Positions 1 through 6,996 of a DNA stretch of 18,862 nt are shown piece by piece (positions within the stretch are counted from its first letter, which is position 1; each line of letters opens with the position of its first letter). The position numbers were made by a program, and so were the translations under genes. The DNA is from CAZVAR01 sp964625225 (lineage in GTDB: Bacteria; Pseudomonadota; Alphaproteobacteria; JAJUGE01), in NCBI GenBank assembly GCA_964625225.1, contig CAZVAR010000073.1:1-18862 (forward strand), read 5' to 3'. The notes below the pieces were generated by a model, which was not told where the DNA came from, did not search any database, and saw only the letters and a program-made list of their open reading frames with translations.

Positions 1-52
1 CGCGCACCTCGTCGAGCTTGAAGGGCTTGATGATCGCCATAACCAGCCTCAT
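1..52 (-). CDS. glnK: PII signal-transduction protein GlnK, 5' end only (cut by window edge)
   Basis: Reading the minus strand from the ATG at 52-50 gives MRLVMAIIKPFKLDEVR, the highly conserved N-terminus of GlnK-type PII proteins. Only 17 codons are in the window. PII proteins are trimeric sensors of 2-oxoglutarate, ATP/ADP and, through uridylylation, glutamine. GlnK usually binds the ammonium channel AmtB, which often lies next to it; that neighbour would be outside this window. An AGGGGAA ribosome-binding site (minus strand, 65-59) lies six bases before the ATG, which supports this start. The gene diverges from the UbiH-family gene. A sigma-54-like promoter lies about 50 bases upstream of the start codon. 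Too short for the ordinary ORF cut-off, but the residue match is clear. Confidence 0.85.
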   Translation of the reverse strand, partial: MRLVMAIIKPFKLDEVR

Positions 53-101
53 CGTCGGTTCCCCTGCGTTCCGGCCCGCCATCGAGCCTCGTCCGCGATA
101 T

Positions 102-116
102 CCAAGAACCGTGCCG
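102..116 (-). promoter_or_regulatory. Candidate sigma-54 (-24/-12) promoter for glnK
   Basis: On the minus strand the bases CGGCACGGTTCTTGGA resemble the sigma-54 consensus TGGCACG-N4-TTGCA. The GGCACG block is perfect and the ten bases between GG and the -12 dinucleotide are the right number. The -12 element is TTGG instead of TTGC, a mismatch at a normally conserved base. Transcription from here would start about 40 bases before the glnK start codon. glnK is commonly NtrC/sigma-54 controlled, which raises the prior. No clear NtrC site was identified. Confidence 0.4.
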
Positions 117-309
117 AAGCGGCTGGCCGACGGCGCCGCAGACCGTGGAGCGGCACCGCCCGGCCCGGGCGCACAGAAATCGGGCAGTGCTGATGCACGT
201 TTCTTAGGCACCGCCGGCCCTGCCGCCGGTGCGCCAATCGGTACGTTGACCCTACCGCCGGGGCGCGCTAAGGCCTCGTCCGGCGGCAGCACTTCGCGGA
301 GCGACCGCG

Positions 310-1602
310 ATGACGCAGGACACCCGGCCGGCGCCGGCCGAACCCGGAGATCGGCCCATCGCCTGCGAGGTCGTGATCGTCGGCGGAGGCATGGTCGGCC
401 TGACGCTGGCCGCCGCGCTCGGCGGCACCGGAATGGCGGTCGCGATCGTCGACCGCGAACCCCCGCCTGCCCAGCTCGATCCCGCCTTCGACGGACGGGT
501 CTCGGCGATCGCCGCCGGGTCGCAGCGGATCCTGGACGGTGCGGGCGTCTGGGAGGGCATGGCGCAGGATGCCGAGCCGATCCTGGACATCCGCGTATCG
601 GACGGTGACTCGCCCCTGTTCCTCCATTACGACTCGCGCGAGCTCGGCGAGGGCCCGCTCGGCTGGATCGTCGAGAACCGTCACATCCGGCGGGCGCTGT
701 TCGCGCATCTCGAACGCTTGCCGTCGGTGCGGCTGCTGGCTCCGGCGACCGTCACGGAGGTCGAGCGCGGACCGGCCGTCGCCCGGGTCGATCTCGCCGA
801 CGGGACCCGCCTCGCAGCACCGCTCGTGGTGTCGGCCGAGGGGCGCAATTCGCGGCTGCGGGCCGAGGCCGGCATCCGGGTCGCCGCATGGAGCTACCGG
901 CAGACCGCCATCGTCTGCACCGCGGCGCACGAGCGGCCGCACCGCGGGATCGCCCACGAGCGCTTCCTGCCCGCGGGACCGTTCGCCATCCTGCCCATGA
1001 AGGATGCGCCGCCCGCACCGGACGCGGCATCGCCCGGCGCGACCCACCGCTCCTCGATCGTCTGGACCGAGCGGGCCGACCTCGTCCCGCGGCTGCTGGA
1101 GCTCGACCCGGCCGAGTTCGACGCCGAGCTGGCCCGTCGCTTCGGCGACTTCCTGGGCGACGTCCATGCGGTCGGCCCGCGCTGGTCCTACCCGCTCGGG
1201 GTCCTGCACGCCGAGCGCTACATCGACGAGCGGCTCGCCCTGATCGGCGACGCGGCGCACGCGATCCACCCCATCGCCGGCCAGGGGCTCAATCTCGGGA
1301 TCCGGGACGTGGCCGCGCTCGCGGAGGTGCTCGTGGATGCCCGACGGCTCGGGCTCGACATCGGCTCGAGCCTCGTACTCGAGCGATACCAGCGCTGGCG
1401 CCGGTTCGACAGCGTGACGCTGATCGCGGTCACGGACGCACTCAACCGTCTTTTCTCGAACGATTTCGGACCGCTGAAGCTGGCCCGCGACCTCGGACTC
1501 GCCGCAGTGCACCGGATGCCGGCGCTGAAGCGCTTCTTCATGCGCCACGCGATGGGAACGGTGGGTCAGCTTCCCCGTCTTGCCCGCGGCGAGCCGCTGT
1601 AG
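310..1602 (+). CDS. UbiH/UbiF/COQ6-family FAD-dependent monooxygenase (ubiquinone ring hydroxylase)
   Basis: A 430-residue flavoprotein of the UbiH/COQ6 family, which hydroxylates the aromatic ring of ubiquinone precursors using O2, NAD(P)H and FAD at the inner membrane. Visible motifs are the dinucleotide-binding strand VVIVGGGMVGLTLAAAL (residues 21-37), a variant DG-type motif (SAEGRNSRLR, 175-184), and the second FAD motif LIGDAAHAIHPIAGQGLNLG (311-330), whose HPIAGQGLNLG block is the family signature. Length is typical of the family. The ATG at 310 is preceded by a GGAGCGACC purine-rich site. It diverges from glnK. Several alphaproteobacterial paralogues (UbiH, UbiF, UbiL, UbiM) hydroxylate different ring positions and cannot be told apart by eye, so no symbol is given. 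Confidence 0.93.
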   Translation: MTQDTRPAPAEPGDRPIACEVVIVGGGMVGLTLAAALGGTGMAVAIVDREPPPAQLDPAFDGRVSAIAAGSQRILDGAGVWEGMAQDAEPILDIRVSDGDSPLFLHYDSRELGEGPLGWIVENRHIRRALFAHLERLPSVRLLAPATVTEVERGPAVARVDLADGTRLAAPLVVSAEGRNSRLRAEAGIRVAAWSYRQTAIVCTAAHERPHRGIAHERFLPAGPFAILPMKDAPPAPDAASPGATHRSSIVWTERADLVPRLLELDPAEFDAELARRFGDFLGDVHAVGPRWSYPLGVLHAERYIDERLALIGDAAHAIHPIAGQGLNLGIRDVAALAEVLVDARRLGLDIGSSLVLERYQRWRRFDSVTLIAVTDALNRLFSNDFGPLKLARDLGLAAVHRMPALKRFFMRHAMGTVGQLPRLARGEPL

Positions 1603-1693
1603 CCGGCGTTCGCAATCGGCGCTCGCAACCGGCGGGGGCACCGTATGCGCGGACCGAGTCCGAGGCCATGCTCCGGAGCCGCCCCGCCCCCAC

Positions 1694-1731
1694 GAAAAGA
1701 AGACGGCGGACCCGAACGTCCGCGCACCGTC
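1694..1731 (-). terminator. Intrinsic terminator of the minus-strand housekeeping cluster
   Basis: Read on the minus strand, GCGGAC (1723-1718) pairs with GTCCGC (1711-1706), and GACGG (1731-1727) can pair with CCGTC (1706-1702) outside it. The hairpin is followed by TTCTTTT. It lies just after the stop codon of the DUF971 gene. The two stems share one base, so the exact fold is uncertain. Confidence 0.6.
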
Positions 1732-1737
1732 GGGAGA

Positions 1738-2109
1738 TTACGGATCCCGGCTGAGGCCCCTGGCGGCCAGCTCGCCGAGATAGGACTGCCACAGCTCCTC
1801 CTGCCGCTCGCCCAACTCGTAGAGGTAGCGCCAAGAGTAGATGCCCGTCTCATGCAGGTCGTCGAAGACGATGCGGACGGCGTAATTGCCCTCGGGCTTC
1901 AGCTCCATGATGCCGACATGGCGCCGGCCGGACACCACCCGCCGCTGGCCGGGCCCGTGCCCGACGACTTCGGCGGACGGGCTGTAGACGCGCAGAAACT
2001 CGGCCGGAAACTGGAACGTGCGGCCATCGTCGAACGCGACCTCGAGCACCTTCTCGGCCTTCTTCAGCCGGATCTCGACCGGCCAATGGGCGGTCTCGAA
2101 CTCGCTCAA
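1738..2109 (-). CDS. DUF971 (GBBH-like N-terminal domain) protein
   Basis: A 123-residue protein that is almost entirely a DUF971 domain, the small domain also found at the N-terminus of gamma-butyrobetaine hydroxylase. Recognisable blocks are the opening WPVEIRLKKAEKVLEVAFDDG (shown in part: residues about 8-28), FPAEFLRVYSPSAEV, and the diagnostic GNYAVRIVFDDLHETGIYSW followed by YLYELG. Stand-alone members have no firmly established role; links to Fe-S carrier proteins have been proposed for relatives. It starts with TTG at 2109, chosen because GGGGGAGGGG lies immediately upstream and because the TTG overlaps the stop of the Trm112-like gene (TTGA). This implies translational coupling. It is the last gene of the minus-strand cluster. 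Confidence 0.9.
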   Translation of the reverse strand: MSEFETAHWPVEIRLKKAEKVLEVAFDDGRTFQFPAEFLRVYSPSAEVVGHGPGQRRVVSGRRHVGIMELKPEGNYAVRIVFDDLHETGIYSWRYLYELGERQEELWQSYLGELAARGLSRDP

Positions 2110-2342
2110 GGCCCCTCCCCCTGCAATGCGGGCGGCACAGGCTCATCGTCGAGCGGGCGCGCCTCGTCGGGCAGCATGATCGGGATGCCGTCGCGGATGG
2201 GGAAGGCCAGCCGCGCGCGCTCGCTGATCAGTTCCTGCGCCTCGCGGTCATAGCGCAGCGGTCCCTTGGTCACCGGGCAGACCAGCAGCTCCAGCAGCCG
2301 CGGGTCGATCTCGTCCCTGGGGTGATCGGTCGGTTCGCTCAT
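2106..2342 (-). CDS. Trm112/UPF0434 family small protein
   Basis: A 78-residue protein with the UPF0434/Trm112 pattern: DPRLLELLVCPVTKGPL near residues 13-29, a central YDREAQELIS strand, and FPIRDGIPIMLPDEAR (about 47-62). Eukaryotic and archaeal Trm112 activates methyltransferases. Bacterial stand-alone members are thought to bind partners similarly, but the partner here is unknown. Only one cysteine (C22) remains, so a complete zinc site is not present, as is usual in the bacterial subgroup. A GAGAGG ribosome-binding site precedes the ATG at 2342. It begins nine bases after the LonN gene and overlaps the DUF971 gene by four bases. Confidence 0.9.
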   Translation of the reverse strand: MSEPTDHPRDEIDPRLLELLVCPVTKGPLRYDREAQELISERARLAFPIRDGIPIMLPDEARPLDDEPVPPALQGEGP

Positions 2343-2351
2343 TGGTGCCTC

Positions 2352-3023
2352 TCAGTGCCGCAGCGACCGGTCGGCCATGCCGGGCGGCGGTGCCCCCATC
2401 TCCAGCAGAGCGATCAGCAGCCGGGAGCGCTCGGCCAGATCGGCCGCCTCCAATAGCGCCTGTTTCTCACCCGGCGTGAACGGGCAGGCCATTGCGAGCG
2501 CATTGACCAGCGGCTCCGCCCGCACGCCGTCGATCACCGACCAGTCCGCCGTCAACCCGCTGCCGGCGACGAACGCCTTGAGCGCCGCCAGCAGCCGCTC
2601 GCGGTCGATCACCGTGGCGCAATCCTCCAACAAATCCCCGGCGAACTCGTCATAGTCCGGCACGATGCGGCGGTAGCCGTCCAGTGGCGGCAGTTCGTCG
2701 CGGATCCGGAAGCGGCACAGTCCAGTCAGAGTAATGTAGTAGCGCCCGTCCTCGGTCCGGCGGGCCGCGGTGATGCGGCCGAGACAGCCGACCGGATAGA
2801 CCGGCGGATCGGCCTCGTCCGTCTCTTCGCTGCTCGGCTGGATCATCGCGATCACACGATCGCTCTCGAGCGCCGCGGCGGTCATGGCACGGTAGCGCGG
2901 CTCGAACACGTGCAGCGGCAGATCCCCGCGCGGCAGCAGCAGCACGCCCGACAGCGGGAAGATCGGGACCACGGCCGGAAGCGCCGGCCCCGCGCTGCGC
3001 CGCCTCGGCCGTGTCGCCGTCAT
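2352..3023 (-). CDS. LON peptidase substrate-binding (N-terminal) domain protein
   Basis: A 223-residue stand-alone LON N-terminal domain protein with no AAA+ or protease domain. The family pattern is clear at residues about 14-40: VVPIFPLSGVLLLPRGDLPL followed by HVFEPRYRAM. Also visible are DPPVYPVGCLGRI and the GRYYITLTGLCRFRI strand. Such proteins are common beside cnoX-like genes in alphaproteobacteria; a role in protein quality control is inferred from the domain and is not demonstrated. I chose the ATG at 3023 because it overlaps the stop codon of the upstream CnoX gene (ATGA), implying coupled translation. The reading frame remains open further upstream to 3134, but that part lies inside cnoX and has no family similarity. 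Confidence 0.9.
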   Translation of the reverse strand: MTATRPRRRSAGPALPAVVPIFPLSGVLLLPRGDLPLHVFEPRYRAMTAAALESDRVIAMIQPSSEETDEADPPVYPVGCLGRITAARRTEDGRYYITLTGLCRFRIRDELPPLDGYRRIVPDYDEFAGDLLEDCATVIDRERLLAALKAFVAGSGLTADWSVIDGVRAEPLVNALAMACPFTPGEKQALLEAADLAERSRLLIALLEMGAPPPGMADRSLRH

Positions 3024-3946
3024 GAGAACATGATCGACGAGAGCTGCCGCCGCACCGCGACCGTCAACTCGTGCTTCGGCCCCCAGGCCTCGAAAAACTT
3101 GACCAGCTGCTTGCGGGCGGCATCGTCGTTCCACGTGCGGTCGCGGCGGACGATGTCGAGCAGGTGATCGGCCGCATCGCGATAGCGCTTGCGGGCGAAC
3201 AGCGCCATGGCGAGATCGAACCGCGCCTGGTGGTCGTCCGGATCGTGCGCCACCTTCAGCGAGAGCTCCTGCAGGTCGCCCGTGTCGCCCGCCTGCTCCG
3301 CCAGCTCGATCGCGCTCAGCACCCCCGCCACGAAGCTGTCGCGGCGGCCGTCGGCCGGAATCTGCTCGGCGAAGCCCTTCGCTCGCGGGATATCGCCGGC
3401 ATTGACCGCGATCTGCGCGAGCCCGGCCAGGGCGACCGGGTTGCCCGGCTCATGCTTCAGCACCTCGGCGAATACCGCGCCGGCGGTTCCATCGTCCCCC
3501 GCCTCGAGCGCGGCGCGCGCCTCGTTCAGGGCCTCCTCGACCGGCGACTGCACCGGGGCGCCGATCAGCCGCTGGACGAAGCTCTTGACCTGACTTTCCG
3601 GCTGCGCGCCCATGAAGCCGTCGACCGGCCGACCGCCCTTGAAGGCGTAGACCGCCGGGATCGACTGGATGCGCAGCTGTCCGGCGATCATCGGGTTCTT
3701 GTCGATGTCGATCTTGACCAGCCGGACGGCACCCCGGGCGTCCTTCACGACCTTCTCCAGGATCGGCCCGAGCTGCTTGCACGGGCCGCACCAGGTGGCC
3801 CAGAAGTCGACGATGACCGGCACCTGCATCGAGGCCTCGATCACGTCCTGCATGAAGGTCTGATCGCTGCCGTCCTTGATGAGCGCCGCGGCGCCGGCGC
3901 CGTTGCCGGGCGTACCGGCGGGCATGCCGCCGAAGGGCATCTGCAT
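3020..3946 (-). CDS. cnoX: CnoX-type thioredoxin-TPR chaperedoxin
   Basis: A 308-residue protein with an N-terminal thioredoxin domain (about residues 25-130) and a C-terminal helical TPR region (about 135-308). The redox site is WCGPC (C53 and C56), with the cis-proline at SIPAV (P97). This is the CnoX/YbbN family, which holds clients and hands them to GroEL and DnaK. The E. coli protein lacks the CXXC pair, whereas the Caulobacter protein keeps it, so an intact CGPC here suggests real thioredoxin activity. The glycine-rich N-terminal tail MQMPFGGMPAGTPGNG holds alternative ATGs at codons 3 and 8, and no strong ribosome-binding site decides among them. It overlaps the LonN gene downstream. 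Confidence 0.93.
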   Translation of the reverse strand: MQMPFGGMPAGTPGNGAGAAALIKDGSDQTFMQDVIEASMQVPVIVDFWATWCGPCKQLGPILEKVVKDARGAVRLVKIDIDKNPMIAGQLRIQSIPAVYAFKGGRPVDGFMGAQPESQVKSFVQRLIGAPVQSPVEEALNEARAALEAGDDGTAGAVFAEVLKHEPGNPVALAGLAQIAVNAGDIPRAKGFAEQIPADGRRDSFVAGVLSAIELAEQAGDTGDLQELSLKVAHDPDDHQARFDLAMALFARKRYRDAADHLLDIVRRDRTWNDDAARKQLVKFFEAWGPKHELTVAVRRQLSSIMFS

Positions 3947-4029
3947 GAGCTGAATCCGCGCGTTGCCGTTAGCCGTGAACCGTTAGGAAAGATGGCGGCG
4001 CGGTGGCAGCGGCGCAACCCCCGCCCGGC

Positions 4030-4527
4030 TCATCGCTCCGGCAACTGCACGATCCGGGGTTCGTGTCCGCAGGCCGCAACGAAGCGGAGCAGGTCCGCGC
4101 TGGCGATGGCGGTGGTCGCCTCGTTGGTCAGCGGGTGGTAGTTCAGCAGCGGCAGCGCCATCATCCCGGCATCAAGCACCAGCTCCACGCGGCGCCCGCG
4201 GTCGTTGATGAGCGCGAAGGGGGTCACCGAGCCGGGGGTGACGCCCAGCACTTCGTAGAGCAGTTCCGGCCGCCCGAACGAGAGCGTCCCGACACCGAGA
4301 TCCTTGGCGAGGCGCTTCAGATCGATCGCACGATCCTCCAGTGCCACCACCAGCCACAGCGAACCGTTCTTCGCCTTGAGGAACAGGCTCTTGCAGTGTC
4401 CGCCCGGCAGGCTGCCGCGCAGGGCCTTGCTCTCCTCCACCGTGAACAGCGGCGGATGACGGTGCGTGACCGTCTCGATGCCGAGCTCGCGCAGAAAAGC
4501 GAAGAGGTCGTCGGGGGTCGCAGGCAT
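4030..4527 (-). CDS. YbaK/ProX-family aminoacyl-tRNA deacylase (ProXp-ala-like)
   Basis: A 165-residue protein made of a single YbaK/aminoacyl-tRNA-synthetase-associated domain. Characteristic pieces are THRHPPLFTVEES (about residues 20-32), LPGGHCKSLFLKAK with the lysine of the substrate pocket, the LSFGRPELLYEVLGVTPGSVTPFALIND stretch (residues about 80-107, given here by its key words GVTPGSVTPF), and NYHPLTNEATTAI near the C-terminus. Stand-alone proteins of this type (ProXp-ala, formerly PrdX) hydrolyse Ala-tRNA(Pro) made in error by prolyl-tRNA synthetase. It lies 83 bases upstream of the CnoX gene on the same strand and may or may not share its transcript. It is divergent from the tRNA-Gly gene. 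Confidence 0.9.
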   Translation of the reverse strand: MPATPDDLFAFLRELGIETVTHRHPPLFTVEESKALRGSLPGGHCKSLFLKAKNGSLWLVVALEDRAIDLKRLAKDLGVGTLSFGRPELLYEVLGVTPGSVTPFALINDRGRRVELVLDAGMMALPLLNYHPLTNEATTAIASADLLRFVAACGHEPRIVQLPER

Positions 4528-4600
4528 GGGGCGGGAGGATAGGCAGGCACCCGTTTCCGAGCAAGCCTACGCCCTTGCAATGCGGTGCTCGATATCTATC

Positions 4601-4628
4601 TTGCAATCCGGTTCGCGGCGGATATAGT
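4601..4628 (+). promoter_or_regulatory. Promoter of tRNA-Gly
   Basis: TTGCAA at 4601-4606 and TATAGT at 4623-4628 are separated by 16 bases, a good sigma-70 type promoter. It lies about 40 bases before the tRNA 5' end. An imperfect second copy of its -35 part (TTGCAATGCGGT at 4575-4586, against TTGCAATCCGGT at 4601-4612) lies just upstream. Confidence 0.65.
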
Positions 4629-4666
4629 CGCGATCCCTGGCGCCGGCCGGGGACCGACGTCGATAT

Positions 4667-4741
4667 GCGGGAGTAGCTCAGGGGTAGAGCATCACGTTGC
4701 CAACGTGAGGGTCGCGAGTTCAAATCTCGTCTCCCGCTCCA
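4667..4741 (+). tRNA. tRNA-Gly (anticodon GCC)
   Basis: A complete cloverleaf of 75 bases including an encoded CCA end. The acceptor arm GCGGGAG (4667-4673) pairs with CTCCCGC (4731-4737), then discriminator T and CCA at 4739-4741. The D-arm is GCTC/GAGC. The anticodon arm is TCACG with loop TTGCCAA and CGTGA, giving anticodon GCC. The T-arm is GCGAG, loop TTCAAAT, CTCGT. It has a good promoter upstream and an intrinsic terminator 18 bases downstream. A degraded copy of its 3' half lies about 7.5 kb further on. Confidence 0.97.
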
Positions 4742-4759
4742 AGTTTCCGGAGTGATCGC

Positions 4760-4796
4760 AAGGCGCTAAGGCGGAAGCCCTGGCGCCTTTTCGTTT
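4760..4796 (+). terminator. Intrinsic terminator of tRNA-Gly
   Basis: AAGGCGC (4760-4766) pairs with GCGCCTT (4783-4789), with an inner GGC-GGAA-GCC hairpin (4770-4779) stacked within. It is followed by the T-rich TTTTCGTTTG. Position and T-tract fit a rho-independent terminator for the tRNA transcript. Confidence 0.8.
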
Positions 4797-5218
4797 GCGC
4801 CGGAGATCGGACAGGTCTCACCCAGGGAGACTTCGGTGGTCGGCCAGACGGCCGCACATCGGACCTCGGGACGAGTCGTCTCAAGGCGCGGCGCGCCCAC
4901 CTCCTAAGCGTTCGCACCGACTGCCTGAAGCGATCCGTTGCCGCCGCTGGTGCGGGACGCGACGGCGGCGATCAGCCTGCGCGTGGCCTTCGACGGGCGG
5001 CCGCGGCGTATCGGCTCCGGCGGCCGCCGGCCACCGACATCCCATGCATGATGGGCAACGGGATCCGGCGCATCGGGCCGCGCCACGAGCGACGGCCGGC
5101 GCCGATCGTGTCGACACGGTCCCGGCCCGGGGCGGGCTGCACTCGATCCGGCAATAGTCGCGGCTCGGCGCCGCATCCGCCCGCTTCAATCATCGACCCT
5201 CCGGCGCTCGGGCACCGG
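4797..5218. other. Stretch of about 420 bases with no supportable gene
   Basis: Open frames exist on both strands, as expected in GC-rich DNA, but none has a recognisable domain, a ribosome-binding site or protein-like composition. The only structure I see is a perfect 12-base palindrome, CGTGTCGACACG at 5107-5118. The stretch lies between the tRNA-Gly terminator and the 3' end of the HTH/hydrolase gene, the position where integrated elements often hold decayed recombination genes. No integrase motif could be read. Confidence 0.5.
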
Positions 5219-6805
5219 TCAGAGGTACGATCGGGCCGCCCCCGCGACCTCGTCCCACGCGCGCTCGGGCTGCGAGGCGATCAGGAAATGCCCGGCGCCC
5301 TCGAAGCCCACGACATTGTGGGAGGCGTTAGCCGGAAGAATGGCCCGGACTTCATTGATCCGGGTGATCGGGTCGTTGGCGCCGTGCAGAACGGTGATCG
5401 GCGCCGCGCACTCAGCCGCCAGGCGCGGAAGCTGCTGCGTGGTGAAGAAGAAGTCTCCGGTGATTCCGGACACCGAGCTGGCGTACAGGTCCGAGAACCA
5501 GGGCGGCACCGGCTGGGCGCCGGTCAGGCCGTCGAGCACGTCGATGTCCGACGCGCATGCCGCGAAGAGGCTGGCGAGAATGCCGCGGCACGTTTCCACG
5601 TCGGCATAGTATTTGCGGAACTGCCAGGTGATGAGGCGACAAAGCCCCGGATACCGACCAAGGTCCCGCAACCCCGTGTAGAGATGGCCTGCGAACGCCT
5701 CGGCGCTCGGCTTCGTTTGAGTGAGATTGGTCGAGAGCAGCACGAGCGCGGAGACGAGCTCGGGATGGGCCGCAGCGAAACGGATCGCGAGCCCCGCGCC
5801 GAGTGAATGCCCCAGCACCGGCACCGGGCCGCCGAACGACTCTCGTATGAAGTCGGCGAGAGTCGCGATGGTCAGTCTGGTCATCTCTTCTTGCGCGTGG
5901 CGGCTCCCGATGGAGACGGATTCGAGATAACCCGGCCGGATCGGAATGATGGCGCGGAGCCCCGCCCGCTCGAGATGCTCGCCGACGCCCGGCAGCATCA
6001 CGCCGAACATCATGCCGTGGACAACGATGACCGGAGTGCCCGAGGCGGGCCCCGCCTCCAGAAGCGTCACGAGGCGCCCATCGGACAACCTTCGGACATT
6101 CACGCTAACGTCCGCCGGGAAGTGCCGCCCGATGAAGCTCTCCACCGCCTCCGAATGGGAGGCCTCGGCATCGGCGATGCTGACGAGGTGGAACATCTGC
6201 CCGATGACGGTACGGACGAGATCGACCTGACCGGAGCACTGCATCTTGGAGCAGGCGCTCTTGATCTGGGTGCGTTTCGTCTCCACCGAGCCGCCGTCGA
6301 GCGCGGCGGCCTCGCGGAGCGAATATCCGGCGACAACCTGAAACACGGCCCGAATCTCGGCCGCGGTCAGGTTGCTCCTCGGGTTGAAGTGCTCGAGCAG
6401 ATCCGCGAACAGCGTCTGATCGACGATGATCCCCTTGACCCGTGGCACGGGTAGGGTGCGGTCCGCCGGCCGCATCGTCGGAACGAACCAATAGAAGCAG
6501 TCCGGACCGGAACCGCGGATGATCCGCCCCGCTTCGACGCCGTTCTCTTGCGCCTTGAGCACCATCGCCTGCAGGTCGGGATCGGAATCCGCAGTGGTCG
6601 TGAGTCGTACCGAAAGCCGCTGCGTGCTGGTCAGCCCACCGCGCTCGAAAGAGCCGCGCGTAGTGAAATCGGCCCATTTGATCTCCGGCGCCCGGACCTG
6701 ATGACCGAGGCGGAGCATGCCGAGAATTTTACGAACCGCTTCGTCCGCGTCGTGCTTGGGAAGAACGGAGAAAACCGAAGCGATTTTCGTGCGCAGATCG
6801 TCCAT
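5219..6805 (-). CDS. LuxR-type HTH / alpha-beta hydrolase fusion protein
   Basis: With the ATG at 6805 the protein has 528 residues. Residues about 1-140 are an N-terminal region of unknown fold, possibly a sensor. Residues about 146-202 (NLTAAEIRAVFQVVAGYSLR onward) follow the LuxR C-terminal HTH pattern. About 240-528 form an alpha/beta hydrolase with an HGMMFG oxyanion-type motif, nucleophile elbow GHSLGAG (S334), acid HGANDP (D478) and base GAGHFL (H506), so the triad looks complete. No signal peptide is visible, so it should be cytosolic. The frame continues upstream to a TTG at 6928, but that part covers a palindromic operator-like site and has odd composition, so I prefer 6805; its ribosome-binding site is weak. 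It diverges from the four-gene export cluster. Substrate and DNA target are unknown. Confidence 0.82.
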   Translation of the reverse strand: MDDLRTKIASVFSVLPKHDADEAVRKILGMLRLGHQVRAPEIKWADFTTRGSFERGGLTSTQRLSVRLTTTADSDPDLQAMVLKAQENGVEAGRIIRGSGPDCFYWFVPTMRPADRTLPVPRVKGIIVDQTLFADLLEHFNPRSNLTAAEIRAVFQVVAGYSLREAAALDGGSVETKRTQIKSACSKMQCSGQVDLVRTVIGQMFHLVSIADAEASHSEAVESFIGRHFPADVSVNVRRLSDGRLVTLLEAGPASGTPVIVVHGMMFGVMLPGVGEHLERAGLRAIIPIRPGYLESVSIGSRHAQEEMTRLTIATLADFIRESFGGPVPVLGHSLGAGLAIRFAAAHPELVSALVLLSTNLTQTKPSAEAFAGHLYTGLRDLGRYPGLCRLITWQFRKYYADVETCRGILASLFAACASDIDVLDGLTGAQPVPPWFSDLYASSVSGITGDFFFTTQQLPRLAAECAAPITVLHGANDPITRINEVRAILPANASHNVVGFEGAGHFLIASQPERAWDEVAGAARSYL

Positions 6806-6875
6806 CCGGGTGATCTCGATCCACCATCGGCGAGTTTGTCTCCACCAAAGATAAATCGGAACTTGAGGTCTCGCC

Positions 6876-6891
6876 TCACCCAAATGGGTGA
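6876..6891. promoter_or_regulatory. Perfect 7-2-7 palindrome, candidate operator
   Basis: TCACCCAAATGGGTGA is an inverted repeat of TCACCCA with a two-base spacer. It lies 71 bases upstream of the preferred start of the HTH/hydrolase gene and 105 bases upstream of the divergent secreted-protein gene, in a locally AT-richer stretch. It is a natural candidate binding site for the HTH protein encoded next to it, but nothing in the sequence proves the pairing. Confidence 0.5.
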
Positions 6892-6996
6892 TGATTGCAC
6901 GAACCTGCTGACTACCCTCCGGCCGCAACGCGCATATCGCCGCGCGGAGATGCGGGGTTGCGCTTTTTTTCGGCGACGATTTGGGGGAACCCGCAC

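Noticed and set aside
268..1641. Long minus-strand frame (457 residues) opposite the UbiH-family gene
   Set aside because: It mirrors a clear FAD monooxygenase, has no recognisable domain, and its Arg/Gly/Asp-rich composition is what GC-rich antisense frames give.
3071..4141. Plus-strand 356-residue frame opposite the CnoX gene
   Set aside because: It is the antisense shadow of a gene with intact CGPC and TPR features and has no domain of its own.
5107..5118. Perfect palindrome CGTGTCGACACG in the gene-free stretch
   Set aside because: Short GC-rich palindromes are frequent by chance, it is not near a gene start, and there is no second copy in view; recorded but not called as a site.
4904..5176. 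Minus-strand frame with a GRPSKATRRLIAA segment that resembles AT-hook or recombinase tails
   Set aside because: The match is short and generic, the rest of the frame is low-complexity, and no catalytic motif is visible, so it is not called as a decayed integrase.
6806..6928. N-terminal extension of the HTH/hydrolase gene from TTG 6928
   Set aside because: The extra residues have odd tryptophan/arginine-rich composition, there is no ribosome-binding site, and the stretch contains the palindrome expected of a promoter region.
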